Source: Thalassobaculum_A sp040219215 (lineage in GTDB: Bacteria > Pseudomonadota > Alphaproteobacteria > Thalassobaculales > Thalassobaculaceae). From it: a stretch of 64,000 bases of DNA. Location: assembly GCF_040219215.1 (NCBI RefSeq), contig NZ_JAVJSX010000008.1:558001-622000 (forward strand). Reading direction: 5' to 3'. Under the pieces are notes generated by a model that had not been told where the DNA came from, did not search any database, and saw only the letters and a program-made list of their open reading frames with translations. Of this stretch, positions 18,011 through 29,399 are shown piece after piece; the first letter of the stretch is position 1; each line of letters starts with the position of its first letter. Made by a program: the position numbers and the translations under genes.

Positions 18011-18020
18011 GGAGAGGAAG

Positions 18021-18887
18021 ATGACCAAAGTACCCTCGATCAGCTTCGAGTTCTTCCCGCCCAAGGACGAGGCCGGCGAGATTAAGCTGTGGGAGACCCT
18101 GGGCCGCCTGGCACCGTACGGACCGCGCTTCGTGTCGGTGACCTATGGCGCCGGCGGCAGCACGCGGGAGCGGACCAGCCGGATCGTCACCCGCATCAAG
18201 CGGGAAACCGGCCTGGAACCGGCCGCGCATCTGACGTGCGTCGGCGCGACCTGTGACGAGGTCGACGAGGTGGCGCGCGGCTGGTGGAATGCCGGCATCC
18301 GGCATGTGGTGGCGCTGCGCGGCGACGCGCCGGCCGGCTCCGGCGGCTACAAGCCGCATGAAGGCGGCTACGCCAACGGGGCCGAGCTGACGGCCGGGCT
18401 GCGCCGGATCGGCGACTTCGAGATCTCGGTCGGCGCCTATCCGGAATCGCACCCGGACTCGGCCTCGGCCGAAGCCGACCTGGACAACCTGAAGCGCAAG
18501 CTGGACGCCGGAGCCAACCGGGCGATCACCCAGTACTTCTTCGAGGCCGATACCTTCCTGCGGTTCCGCGATCGCTGCGCCGCTGCCGGGATCACCACGC
18601 CCATCGTTCCCGGCATCCTGCCGGTTACCAATTTCCAGAAGGTCGTGGAATTCTCCAAGGCATGCGGTGCGGCCGTGCCGGCCTGGATGGCCGATCTGTT
18701 CGCCGGCCTTGACGATGATCCGGAGACCCGCCAGCTGGTCGCTGCGTCGACCGCGTCCGAGCTGTGCATGGCGCTTATGGCCGAGGGCGTGGAGGATTTC
18801 CACTTCTACACCCTGAATCGCCCGCAACTGGCCGCCGCGATCTGCCGGCGCCTGGGCGTGCGGCCCGAGCTGGAAGCCGCCGCGTGA
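18021..18887 (+). CDS. metF: 5,10-methylenetetrahydrofolate reductase
   Basis: A 288-residue FAD enzyme that reduces methylene-THF to methyl-THF, the methyl donor for MetH. Family motifs: ISFEFFPPKD at the N-terminus (with the catalytic Glu), FVSVTYGAGGSTRE, HLTCVGAT, VALRGDAP, ITQYFFEADTF and PGILPVTNF. A GGAGAGG stands before the ATG, which is 10 bases after the regulator gene. The stop overlaps the next start (GTGA). Cytoplasmic. Confidence 0.95.
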   Translation: MTKVPSISFEFFPPKDEAGEIKLWETLGRLAPYGPRFVSVTYGAGGSTRERTSRIVTRIKRETGLEPAAHLTCVGATCDEVDEVARGWWNAGIRHVVALRGDAPAGSGGYKPHEGGYANGAELTAGLRRIGDFEISVGAYPESHPDSASAEADLDNLKRKLDAGANRAITQYFFEADTFLRFRDRCAAAGITTPIVPGILPVTNFQKVVEFSKACGAAVPAWMADLFAGLDDDPETRQLVAASTASELCMALMAEGVEDFHFYTLNRPQLAAAICRRLGVRPELEAAA

Positions 18888-19837
18888 CGCGAGCCGACCT
18901 CATCGCGGCTGCACGTGGTGCGCCGCTGTTGGTTTCCGGTGGCTTGGCCGAGCCGCTGGCAGGGCATGGCGCGGCCTGTCTTGAGGTGCTGAACCTCGAG
19001 CAGCCGCGCGACGTCCGGGCGGCGCACGCCGACTATCTCGCCGCCGGTGCCCGGGTGATCCGCACCAACACCGCGGGCGCGTCGCCCGAGCGCCTGGACC
19101 GCTACAGGATGCACGACGAGGCGTTCATCGTCTCCTACATGGCGGCCGAGCACGCGGTGCAGAGCGCGCGGATTTCGACCGAAGAGACCGGCGTTACCCG
19201 TTGGGTGTTGGGCGTCGCTCGAATCGAATCGCGGGTTCGCCAGCTTGGCTTCCTGCCGCTCGAGCGGGTGGAAGCCGCGGCCCGGACCATGGCGTCCGGC
19301 CTCGCCGGCGGTGGTGTCGACGCGATCGTGGTGGAGACCAACCAGGACGGGGCCCGGCTCACGGCCGCCTTCGACGGCGTGCGGCGGGGCATGTCGGACG
19401 CCGGCCGGTCGGTGCCGGTCCTGCTGACGCTGCGCTATGACGCCTTGTTCGCCACGCCGCACCGTGATCGTGTCACCGAGGAGTTGGCACGGGCCGCCGC
19501 CGCGGCCGCCGGGCTCGGAGTCGCGGCGCTGGGGGTGGCAAACACCGATCTGGCGGATGGCTGGACGGCGACCCTGCGGGCGGTTGCACGGGCGTTTCCG
19601 GGACCGCTGATGGTCGAGGCCGCCCCGACATCGCGCGATCTGGCTGCGATCCTGAACGATCCGATCCTGTGGTGTCGTCTGGCGCTGGTCGGCGGCGGGG
19701 CTTCGCCGCAGGACACCAAGTTGCTGAACGAGCGCCTCGGCGTGCTCAAGGGCGGGGACGAGGTTGGCGACCTCCGTACCACCGCCGCCAACGATCCCGC
19801 TGCCGCGCCTGCCCGCCGGCCGAAAGGAAAGCTATGA
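18884..19837 (+). CDS. Homocysteine methyltransferase-like protein lacking the zinc cysteines
   Basis: A 317-residue protein aligned by eye with the homocysteine-binding barrel of MetH encoded directly downstream: VSGGLAEPLAG matches the VLDGAMGTM opening, AGARVIRTNTAGASPERL matches the TNTFNAT strand, and VDAIVVETNQDGARL matches MVETIFDTLNA. The zinc ligands are missing: the NCALG site reads VANTDL, and the GGCCGTTP motif reads GGGASPQDT. Zn-dependent homocysteine activation therefore looks impossible. The GTG start overlaps the metF stop and the TGA overlaps the metH start (ATGA), so it is coupled on both sides. It may be an accessory or regulatory subunit, or act on another substrate. Confidence 0.75.
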   Translation: MTRADLIAAARGAPLLVSGGLAEPLAGHGAACLEVLNLEQPRDVRAAHADYLAAGARVIRTNTAGASPERLDRYRMHDEAFIVSYMAAEHAVQSARISTEETGVTRWVLGVARIESRVRQLGFLPLERVEAAARTMASGLAGGGVDAIVVETNQDGARLTAAFDGVRRGMSDAGRSVPVLLTLRYDALFATPHRDRVTEELARAAAAAAGLGVAALGVANTDLADGWTATLRAVARAFPGPLMVEAAPTSRDLAAILNDPILWCRLALVGGGASPQDTKLLNERLGVLKGGDEVGDLRTTAANDPAAAPARRPKGKL

Positions 19838-20898
19838 CCCGATCCGACCGTTTGGATGCCCTGGATAAACTCGCCAAGCAGCGGGTGGTGGTGCTCGACG
19901 GCGCCATGGGCACGATGATTCAAAACCTGAAGCTCAGCGAGGCCGAGTTCCGCGGCGAGCGCTTCAAGGACCACGGGACCGAGTTGCAGGGCGACAACGA
20001 TATCCTCAACCTGTCGAAGCCGGAGGCGATCGAGGAGATCCACCACGCCTATCTCGATGCCGGCGCCGACATCATCCAGACCAACACCTTCAACGCGACC
20101 TCGATCAGCCAGGCCGACTACGCCCTGCAGGATCTGGCGCGCGAGATCAACCGGGCGGGTGCCGAGATCGCGCGGCGGGCCGCCGATGCCCACACTGCCA
20201 GGACCGGCGAGCCGGCCTTCGTTGGAGGCGGGCTGGGTCCGACCAACCGGACCGCCTCGATCTCGCCGGACGTGAACAATCCGGGCGCCCGCAACGTCCG
20301 GTTCGACGAACTGCGCGAGGCTTATCACGAGGCGACGCTGGGCCTGATCGAGGGCGGAGCCGACCTGATCATGGTCGAGACCATCTTCGATACGCTGAAC
20401 GCCAAGGCTGCCCTGGTGGCGGTGCGCGAAGCGTTCGACGAGGCCAAGGTCGAGCTGCCGATCATCATCAGCGGCACCATTACCGACCGGTCCGGGCGCA
20501 CGCTGTCGGGCCAGACACCGGAAGCGTTCTGGAACTCGGTGCGGCACGCCCGGCCGTTCGCGGTCGGCTTCAACTGCGCACTCGGGGCCAAGGAACTGCG
20601 GGCGCATGTCGCGGAACTGTCGCGGGTCGCCGACGTGAAGGTTTCAGCCTATCCGAACGCCGGCCTGCCGAACGAGTTCGGCGGCTACGACGAGACCCCG
20701 GACCAGACCGCCGGCCATCTCGGACGGTGGGCGGCTGACGGGCTGATCAATCTGGTCGGCGGCTGTTGCGGCACTACGCCCGACCACATCCGCGCCATCG
20801 CCGAAGCCGTGAAGGGCAGCGGGCCCAGGGTGGTACCGTCGGTACCGCGCCGCCTGCGCCTGTCCGGCCTCGAGCCCTTTGAAATCCAAGCTGCCTGA
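19834..20898 (+). CDS. metH: Methionine synthase, homocysteine-binding module (split MetH, N-terminal half)
   Basis: A 354-residue stand-alone version of the first domain of cobalamin-dependent methionine synthase. It starts VVVLDGAMGTMIQNLKLSEAEFRG, holds IIQTNTFNATSISQADY, and has all zinc ligands: the Cys in VGFNCALGAKELR and the pair in LVGGCCGTTPDHIRAI. It binds homocysteine as a zinc thiolate for methylation by methylcobalamin carried on the protein encoded six bases downstream. ATG at 19834 overlaps the preceding stop. Its length corresponds to the N-terminal domain of the usual single-chain MetH of about 1,200 residues. Confidence 0.93.
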   Translation: MTRSDRLDALDKLAKQRVVVLDGAMGTMIQNLKLSEAEFRGERFKDHGTELQGDNDILNLSKPEAIEEIHHAYLDAGADIIQTNTFNATSISQADYALQDLAREINRAGAEIARRAADAHTARTGEPAFVGGGLGPTNRTASISPDVNNPGARNVRFDELREAYHEATLGLIEGGADLIMVETIFDTLNAKAALVAVREAFDEAKVELPIIISGTITDRSGRTLSGQTPEAFWNSVRHARPFAVGFNCALGAKELRAHVAELSRVADVKVSAYPNAGLPNEFGGYDETPDQTAGHLGRWAADGLINLVGGCCGTTPDHIRAIAEAVKGSGPRVVPSVPRRLRLSGLEPFEIQAA

Positions 20899-20904
20899 GG
20901 CGAC

Positions 20905-23577
<2,673 letters not shown>

Positions 23578-23718
23578 CCCGACGCTGGCAGCGGCGCTGG
23601 ACCGCAGCGTGATCGAGATGGCGGAGCCACTGACGACTTCTGGTCCCCGCTCACTGGCTGTTTGAGCAGATCGTTGTTATGCTGAAATCGATCCCAGATT
23701 CGATCGAGCATCGGCGTG

Positions 23719-24204
23719 ATGGACGATTTCTCGAGAAACTCTGCCTGGCGGGAACTGGATGTAAGCCTTTCATTCGAAGACAAAAACCTTGAGTCGCTTC
23801 TGAGTTTCTGGAACTCGATCTACCGGTTCCACAGCCTGCCGCGCCGAGCCGACTTTACGCCGACCGACATCCAGCAGAATCTGGGCTGGGTGGTGCTGAT
23901 CGACGTCGAGCTGGCTCCGCTCAGGTTCCGCTTCCGGCTGGTCGGGTCCGGCGTTACCGGGGCCCTGTCGCGGGATGCGACCCACCGCTACATGGATGAG
24001 CTCTACGACCCCGATATCTATGACGAAGTGGTTTCGCCATACGTCTACGTCGTCAAGCACCGTCGACCGGTGCGCTCGGTCGGACGAATGGTGCACGCCA
24101 ACAAGGGCCACATTCGGTACGAGGCGGTCTATCTGCCATATTCGGACGATGGAGAGCGCGTTGATATGATCATGGAGGGCGTTCGTTACGAAGGCATCTC
24201 CTGA
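23719..24204 (+). CDS. PAS_5-type (DUF1488-unrelated) PAS domain protein
   Basis: A 161-residue soluble protein. The layout LLSFWNSIYRFHSLPRRADFTPTDI, then LGWVVLIDVE, RFRFRLVGSGVTG and the C-terminal VDMIMEGV fits the short alphaproteobacterial PAS_5 proteins, which consist of one PAS fold with no output domain. It may sense a ligand and signal through a partner; nothing nearby identifies one. The start is ATG at 23719, with a GTG one codon upstream as alternative. The 140 bases before it show no clear regulatory element. Confidence 0.6.
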   Translation: MDDFSRNSAWRELDVSLSFEDKNLESLLSFWNSIYRFHSLPRRADFTPTDIQQNLGWVVLIDVELAPLRFRFRLVGSGVTGALSRDATHRYMDELYDPDIYDEVVSPYVYVVKHRRPVRSVGRMVHANKGHIRYEAVYLPYSDDGERVDMIMEGVRYEGIS

Positions 24205-24363
24205 TCGCTGAGGCACGTTCTGGCGAGGCTTGTCAGGTTTCGACGCACGTGTACGGGTGGCCGGCCGGCCGGGAGCGGCGGTTGAGTCTGAAGCGGCCGA
24301 ACCCGACGTCGATCCATTCGCATGCTTGACCCCTTGCATGCCTGCCGCCATACGTCCGCGGCT

Positions 24364-25947
24364 ATGACCAACGCCGTTCACACCGACACCAGACCGCGCC
24401 GTCTGGCTATCGGGCTCGACAGGCTGCTCGACCTGCTGGCGACACCGCTCGGCTTTGCCGTGGCGGCGGTCGCCTACTATTCGGTCGCGTTCCTGATCCG
24501 CAGCTTCGCGCTCACCGGCTCGTCCGGCGATGAAGCCCAGCTCATGCTGTACGGCCAGGGCTTCGCCTGGATCTATGATTTCGGCAACCCGCCGATGGCT
24601 GGCTGGCTTGCGGCGTTGGTTGAATCCATCATCGGGCCGTCGCTCGCCGTCGCGCTGTTGATCCGCTACGGCCTGCTGGCGCTGTTCGCGGTGCTGATGC
24701 ATGCCGCGGCCCGCGAGGTGTTCGAGGACCGCCGGACCTCGGTTGCCGTCGCTTTCTCGGCCTTCGGGTTCTGGTTCTATGGCTGGGAAGCGCTTCGCAA
24801 CTACATGGATTCGCTGGTGCTGATCACGGCGCTGGCGGGAACGGTCTGGTTGATGCTGCGGTTGGCGCGGGTACCCAGCGTCGCGGGGTACGCCGGGCTG
24901 GTCGTCGCGGTGGCGTTCGGGTCGCTTGGCAAGTTCAGCTATCCGCCGGTGTTGCTGTGCCTGTTGATCGCCGCGGGCGTCGATCCGGCGTTGCGCGCCG
25001 CTCTCTGGAGCCGTCGCGGTCTGATTGCAGTCGCGGCCGGGCTGGCGCTCGCCGCTCCGCCCTACATCTGGATCGGTTGGCATTTCGAGCGCTGGATGGC
25101 GGTTGCCGACAACCGGCTGGTGTCGGGCGTGGTCCCGGAGTACGCGGTGACCGGGCTCGTGGATCGGCTGCTGTTGGTTCTGGATTCGGCGGGCGGCTTT
25201 GCCTTGCCGTTGCTGCCGCTGTTCACCCTGGTGTTCCTGATGGATTTGGCGCGCCGCAATCGGCCGGCGGCATCTCCGGCACGACGGCGAGTGCGGCGCT
25301 GGCTTGGGCTGTGGCTGCTACTGCTGTGGGCCGCTGCAACCGCCTTGGTGCTGGCTGCCGGCATGGAGAAGCTGCGCGAGCACTACATGTTCGTGCTGAT
25401 GCCGTTGCCGTTGCTGCTGTTCGCCTGGCTGCCCGAAGCACCGCTGCACCGCTGGCGTGCCGTGACGTACACCGGGATTCTCGGATTCTTGGCGATCGTT
25501 GCCCTGGTGGTGCTGACCGGCCAGCGGGCGGTCGAACTGGTCGACTGCTCGAAATGCCGGTTGGTCATGCCATGGCATCTCTACGCCGACGGGTTGCGCG
25601 AGGCCGGGTTCGAGCGGGGCACGATCCTCAGCTTCGACTCTCCCTACACTGATGCCGGGGCCAATCTGCGGCGCTTCCTGCCGGAGACCAGGGTGGTATC
25701 CAACAAGCGGCCCCATTTCAGCCCCCCGGCACTGGAACGCTCAGGCGCCTGTCTGGTGATATGGAACGACACGCGCTACCCGCAGACAGCCGAGCATGTC
25801 CGAGTGGCCACCCTGGCGGAGATCGGAGGTCCGGTGCCTGCCGAGGCCCGGTTCGGGCGGATCGAGTCGCCGTTGGCCGGATCCGGCAACCCGGCGCCTG
25901 CGCTGGGTTATGCGTTGATCGAGGCCGGCTCGGGCACCTGCCGCTGA
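24364..25947 (+). CDS. GT39/ArnT-like membrane glycosyltransferase
   Basis: A 527-residue polytopic membrane protein with roughly 10-12 hydrophobic segments. The first periplasmic loop carries SSGDEAQLMLYGQ, equivalent to the catalytic Asp-Glu site of dolichyl/undecaprenyl-phosphate mannosyltransferase-type (GT39/GT83) enzymes, followed by FGNPPMAGWL. The soluble C-terminal part is periplasmic. It probably transfers a sugar from a polyprenyl-phosphate donor to a lipid or protein. An in-frame ATG at 24322 is an alternative start; neither has a clear ribosome site. The 3' end overlaps the convergent C26 gene by 40 bases. A second, distinct family member lies at 33060. Confidence 0.78.
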   Translation: MTNAVHTDTRPRRLAIGLDRLLDLLATPLGFAVAAVAYYSVAFLIRSFALTGSSGDEAQLMLYGQGFAWIYDFGNPPMAGWLAALVESIIGPSLAVALLIRYGLLALFAVLMHAAAREVFEDRRTSVAVAFSAFGFWFYGWEALRNYMDSLVLITALAGTVWLMLRLARVPSVAGYAGLVVAVAFGSLGKFSYPPVLLCLLIAAGVDPALRAALWSRRGLIAVAAGLALAAPPYIWIGWHFERWMAVADNRLVSGVVPEYAVTGLVDRLLLVLDSAGGFALPLLPLFTLVFLMDLARRNRPAASPARRRVRRWLGLWLLLLWAAATALVLAAGMEKLREHYMFVLMPLPLLLFAWLPEAPLHRWRAVTYTGILGFLAIVALVVLTGQRAVELVDCSKCRLVMPWHLYADGLREAGFERGTILSFDSPYTDAGANLRRFLPETRVVSNKRPHFSPPALERSGACLVIWNDTRYPQTAEHVRVATLAEIGGPVPAEARFGRIESPLAGSGNPAPALGYALIEAGSGTCR

Positions 25948-26645
25948 GGCACGGCCGCCGCGGCCGCGACCAGGGCCCGGAACAGCTGGCGGTGCCGGGT
26001 GCTCCACAACAGCAGTTCCGGATGCCATTGAACGCCGACCCGGAAGCGGTGGCCGGTTTGTTCGATTGCCTGGACGATGCCGCCACTGTCGACCGCTGCG
26101 ATTGCCAGATCCTGCCCGATCTTCTCGACGGCCTGATGGTGTAGCGCGTTGATCCCCAGGGTTCCTGGTCCGAGCATGGCGGCCAGGCTCGATGACGGAA
26201 GCAGATGGGCAGTCTTGCAAGGGAAGATCGAACGTGGATTCCGCAGGTCGGGACGGGCACGGTCCAAGTCGAGTATGAGGGTGCCGCCGCGGTGGACGTT
26301 GAGCAGCTGCGCGCCCCGACAGATGCCGAGAACCGGCTTGTCGTGCTGCTCGGCCCAGTCCAGCGCCCTGATCTCAAGGGCATCCCGGTCCGGGTCGTAA
26401 GGCCACTCGTCGGTGGTGTCGACACCGTACAGTCTGGACTCGATGTCGACCCCGCCGCCGACGATCAGGCCGTCCAGATCGGTAAGATCTGTGCGAAGGC
26501 CGGGTCCGATCGTGACTGGCGTACCGCCCCCCAGCAGCACGCCGAGCGAGTTCGCCAGACGCATCGCCCGGCCCTTGAAACGGCCGGTGGTCACCCCGAT
26601 GCGCGGTCGCGGATGACGTGAGAGTCTCAAAACAGCGAGGCCCAC
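25908..26645 (-). CDS. Peptidase C26 / class I glutamine amidotransferase-like hydrolase
   Basis: A 245-residue protein of the gamma-glutamyl-gamma-aminobutyrate hydrolase (PuuD-like) family. The fold starts RPRIGVTTGRF, with DGLIVGGGVDIESRLYG, the nucleophile elbow VLGICRGAQLLNVHRGG (Cys) and FRVGVQWHPE (His-x-Glu completing the triad). It would cleave or transfer a gamma-glutamyl-type amide. It begins with GTG and overlaps the end of the amidoligase gene by 19 bases, so the two proteins are almost certainly made together; such pairs have been predicted to make and cleave an unusual amide. Confidence 0.85.
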   Translation of the reverse strand: MGLAVLRLSRHPRPRIGVTTGRFKGRAMRLANSLGVLLGGGTPVTIGPGLRTDLTDLDGLIVGGGVDIESRLYGVDTTDEWPYDPDRDALEIRALDWAEQHDKPVLGICRGAQLLNVHRGGTLILDLDRARPDLRNPRSIFPCKTAHLLPSSSLAAMLGPGTLGINALHHQAVEKIGQDLAIAAVDSGGIVQAIEQTGHRFRVGVQWHPELLLWSTRHRQLFRALVAAAAAVPQRQVPEPASINA

Positions 26646-27652
26646 AAACTCTCGCGGCCTTCAAGCACACCGACGCGTTCGACCAGCCGTTCGTTCAGTG
26701 CGGCTGAGTCGCAGGCTATTTCCTCGATCCGCAGCCAGCGTGTCCATTGTCCTGCGACGGTCCAGTTCGGTTCCTCTATGTCGGCGTTCGGCAGGCGCCA
26801 ATGGAAGGTCGGGCGTGCGGAAATGCGAGGGTCCGGCAGCGCGCGACGGACGCGTTCCTCGTCGACCTGCGCGAACAGGGGCAGCAGGTCGAGTTCGCGG
26901 TTCCGTGTCGGGTTGAACCGGAGATAGTCGTCAATCAACTGCCCCAGCGACGGCGCGTAGTCCGGATGGAGAACGTGGTCGATATAGGGCTGCGGAAACG
27001 GTTCGACGAATGGCAGCAGGCTGCGCATCGGGTCGACATCGATCGCGATACGCAGGGCCGGGGATTCCAGCAGATACGCCTGCAGAACCCGGCGGATCGG
27101 GTCGGTCGCCAGATCGTCAGGGCCAAGAGATGGATTCAGATGAAGGCCGAACCCGTTGAACAATCCCGAACGGGTGCCTTCAGCGCCGAGATCGACCAGA
27201 TCCATGACCAGAGAGTCGATCTCCGGCAGGCGTCCCGCGGGCATCGGCGGCGTTACAAGTTCGGTCGGGACGACTTCCCGGCCAAGCTCTCCCAGGAGCG
27301 TCTTGGCCTTGTCGACGACACCGCCCTGGTCGGCGACCCCATGGACCCATCCCCAATCAAGCTCCACCCGAAAGTCACCCAGTTCGGTGTTCCGGACGGC
27401 GACCCGGTGCGGGCCGTCGGGCTCGATCGCACCGCCAAAGCGGCGCTGCACGGCTGCGGCGGCCCGATTGGAGTCCAACCTTCCGAACTCGATCTCCACG
27501 CCGACGCGCCGCCGCCCGCCGCGGCCGATCATGATCCTGTCGCTTGCCTGATCCACCCAGGTCCATGTAGGGGCAGCACACATCGTATCAAGTCGCGCGC
27601 CTCTCAGGCGGTTTGACACCGCGACGGCCGCAGGGTACCGCAGCCGCGCCAT
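26627..27652 (-). CDS. Amidoligase family protein (COOH-NH2 ligase, glutamine-synthetase fold)
   Basis: Up to 341 residues. The RVGVEIEFGRLD strand near residue 50 and the GLFNGFGLHLNPSLG strand carry the Glu and His metal/ATP ligands typical of the amidoligase_2 family, which has a glutamine-synthetase-like fold. Comparative genomics (Iyer and colleagues) predicted these enzymes to form peptide-like amides, often next to a C26/GATase partner as here. No member of this operon type has a product I can name. The start is uncertain: ATG at 27652 overlaps the cydD start on the other strand; internal ATGs at 27583 and 27532 also precede the domain. The stop lies inside the next gene. Confidence 0.82.
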   Translation of the reverse strand: MARLRYPAAVAVSNRLRGARLDTMCAAPTWTWVDQASDRIMIGRGGRRRVGVEIEFGRLDSNRAAAAVQRRFGGAIEPDGPHRVAVRNTELGDFRVELDWGWVHGVADQGGVVDKAKTLLGELGREVVPTELVTPPMPAGRLPEIDSLVMDLVDLGAEGTRSGLFNGFGLHLNPSLGPDDLATDPIRRVLQAYLLESPALRIAIDVDPMRSLLPFVEPFPQPYIDHVLHPDYAPSLGQLIDDYLRFNPTRNRELDLLPLFAQVDEERVRRALPDPRISARPTFHWRLPNADIEEPNWTVAGQWTRWLRIEEIACDSAALNERLVERVGVLEGRESLWASLF

Positions 27653-29399
27653 GGTTGACGCCCTCCCATCTTCTGTAGCCGACGCTGGCGGGCAGCCGTC
27701 CGCGGCGGTGCGCCGTGCCGAGGACCGCCGCCGTCAGCGCTGGCTGAAGCAGCAGGCGGCCGGGGCGCGAGCACCCCTGGTGATCGCGATGTCGACGGGA
27801 TTTGTCGGCGGAATGCTGGCGGTGCTCCAGGCGTTCCTGCTGGCACGGCTGATCGCCGGCGCAATCGGCGGCTTGGCGCTTGAGGCAATGCTCCCGACCG
27901 CCGGGCTGGCGGTCCTGGCGTTCGCCTTCCGGGCTGCATTGAACGCCGTCTCCGAGATCGCCGCCGCGACGGCCGCCTCGCGGGTGAAACAGGCGGTGCG
28001 CGCCGATCTCGTCGCCGCCCTGGCGCGGCTTGGCCCGTCCTGGCTGAAGTCCCGGCGGAGCGGCGCGGTCACCGCTACACTGATGGAGCAGGTCGAGACC
28101 CTGGACGGGTTCGTCGCACGCTACCTGCCGGTGCAGGCCCTGGCCGTGGCCATTCCGGTGGCGTTACTGGTGCCGGCATTCCTGGTCGACCCCGGAACCG
28201 GATGGATCCTGCTGGCGGCGGGCCTGCTGGTGCCCCTGACGATGGGATTGGTCGGCTGGCGCACCGGCACCACCGCGCGTCGGCAAATGATCGTTCTGCA
28301 GCGGATGAGCGGCGTGTTTCTCGACCGGTTGCAGGGCTTGACCACGCTCAAGCTGTTCGGTGCCGCCGAGCGTGAACTGGCACGGGTCCGCGACGTGGCG
28401 GACGCCTACCGGGCCTCGACCATGGCGGTGCTGCGGGTCGCCTTCCTGTCGTCGACGGTCCTGGAACTGCTGGCAGTCGGGTCGCTCGCCCTGGTTGCCG
28501 GGCGGATCGGATCAGCCCTGCTCGACGGCGGCAGCGGGCTGGATCTGGAGGCCAGCCTGTTTCTGCTGATCCTGGTGCCGGAAGTGTTCCACCCGCTGCG
28601 TCGACTCGGCCAGCATTATCACGACCGGGCAGCGGCGGTCGGTGCCGCCGAGGGCATGCTGGAGATCATCGACGCGGCGGCGGCGCTGCCGTCGGGCGGC
28701 GCATTGGCCCGGTTGGAACGGGCGCCCGAGGTGGTGTTCAAGTCCGTCGACCTGTCCTACCCCGGCGGCCGTCGTCCCGCTCTGGATGGGTGCAGCTTCC
28801 GGATCGCGGCCGGGGAAATGGTGGCACTGGCCGGGGAAAGCGGTGCCGGTAAGTCGTCGGTCCTGGCCTTGCTGCTGGGGCACGAGCGCCCGACCGGCGG
28901 TGCCGTCATGGTCGACGGCCGTTCGATCTCCGGACCGGAGTTGCGGGCCTCGATCGCGTGGGCCGGACAGACGCCGCGGATTGTCGCCGGCACGCTGGCC
29001 GACAATCTGCGGCTGGGTCGGCCGCAGGCATCCGACGACGCGGTTCGCCAGGCGGCCGACGCGTGCGGGGTCTCCGGGTTCGCCGACCGACTGCCTGACG
29101 GGTTGGCGACCCTGGTGGGCGAGGGCGGGCGGGGCCTGTCCGGCGGCGAGGCACGACGCGTGGCGCTGGCCCGGGCCTTCCTGCGTGACGCCCCTCTGGT
29201 GTTGCTGGACGAGCCGACGGCCAATCTTGACCGCGACAGCGAGGCCGCGGTGCTGGAGGCGATCGACCGCCTGCGTACCGACCGCACTGTGCTGATCGCC
29301 ACTCACTCCCCCCAGGTGGTTGCCCGCGCCGACCGGGTGATCCGGATCGATGCCGGGCGGGTGGCGGAGCCCGACGGCGGAGGGGGGCGGATTGTTTGA
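27651..29399 (+). CDS. cydD: Thiol-reductant ABC exporter, subunit CydD
   Basis: A 582-residue half-transporter: six transmembrane helices in about residues 40-320, then an ATPase domain with Walker A LAGESGAGKSSVLALLL, signature LSGGEARRVALARAFL, Walker B LVLLDEPTANLDRDS and switch ATHSPQ. With CydC it exports glutathione/cysteine to the periplasm, which is needed for cytochrome bd and c-type cytochrome assembly. No cydAB lies in the window. The start ATG shares the CCATGG hexamer with the possible start of the opposite-strand amidoligase gene. Confidence 0.9.
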   Translation: MVDALPSSVADAGGQPSAAVRRAEDRRRQRWLKQQAAGARAPLVIAMSTGFVGGMLAVLQAFLLARLIAGAIGGLALEAMLPTAGLAVLAFAFRAALNAVSEIAAATAASRVKQAVRADLVAALARLGPSWLKSRRSGAVTATLMEQVETLDGFVARYLPVQALAVAIPVALLVPAFLVDPGTGWILLAAGLLVPLTMGLVGWRTGTTARRQMIVLQRMSGVFLDRLQGLTTLKLFGAAERELARVRDVADAYRASTMAVLRVAFLSSTVLELLAVGSLALVAGRIGSALLDGGSGLDLEASLFLLILVPEVFHPLRRLGQHYHDRAAAVGAAEGMLEIIDAAAALPSGGALARLERAPEVVFKSVDLSYPGGRRPALDGCSFRIAAGEMVALAGESGAGKSSVLALLLGHERPTGGAVMVDGRSISGPELRASIAWAGQTPRIVAGTLADNLRLGRPQASDDAVRQAADACGVSGFADRLPDGLATLVGEGGRGLSGGEARRVALARAFLRDAPLVLLDEPTANLDRDSEAAVLEAIDRLRTDRTVLIATHSPQVVARADRVIRIDAGRVAEPDGGGGRIV

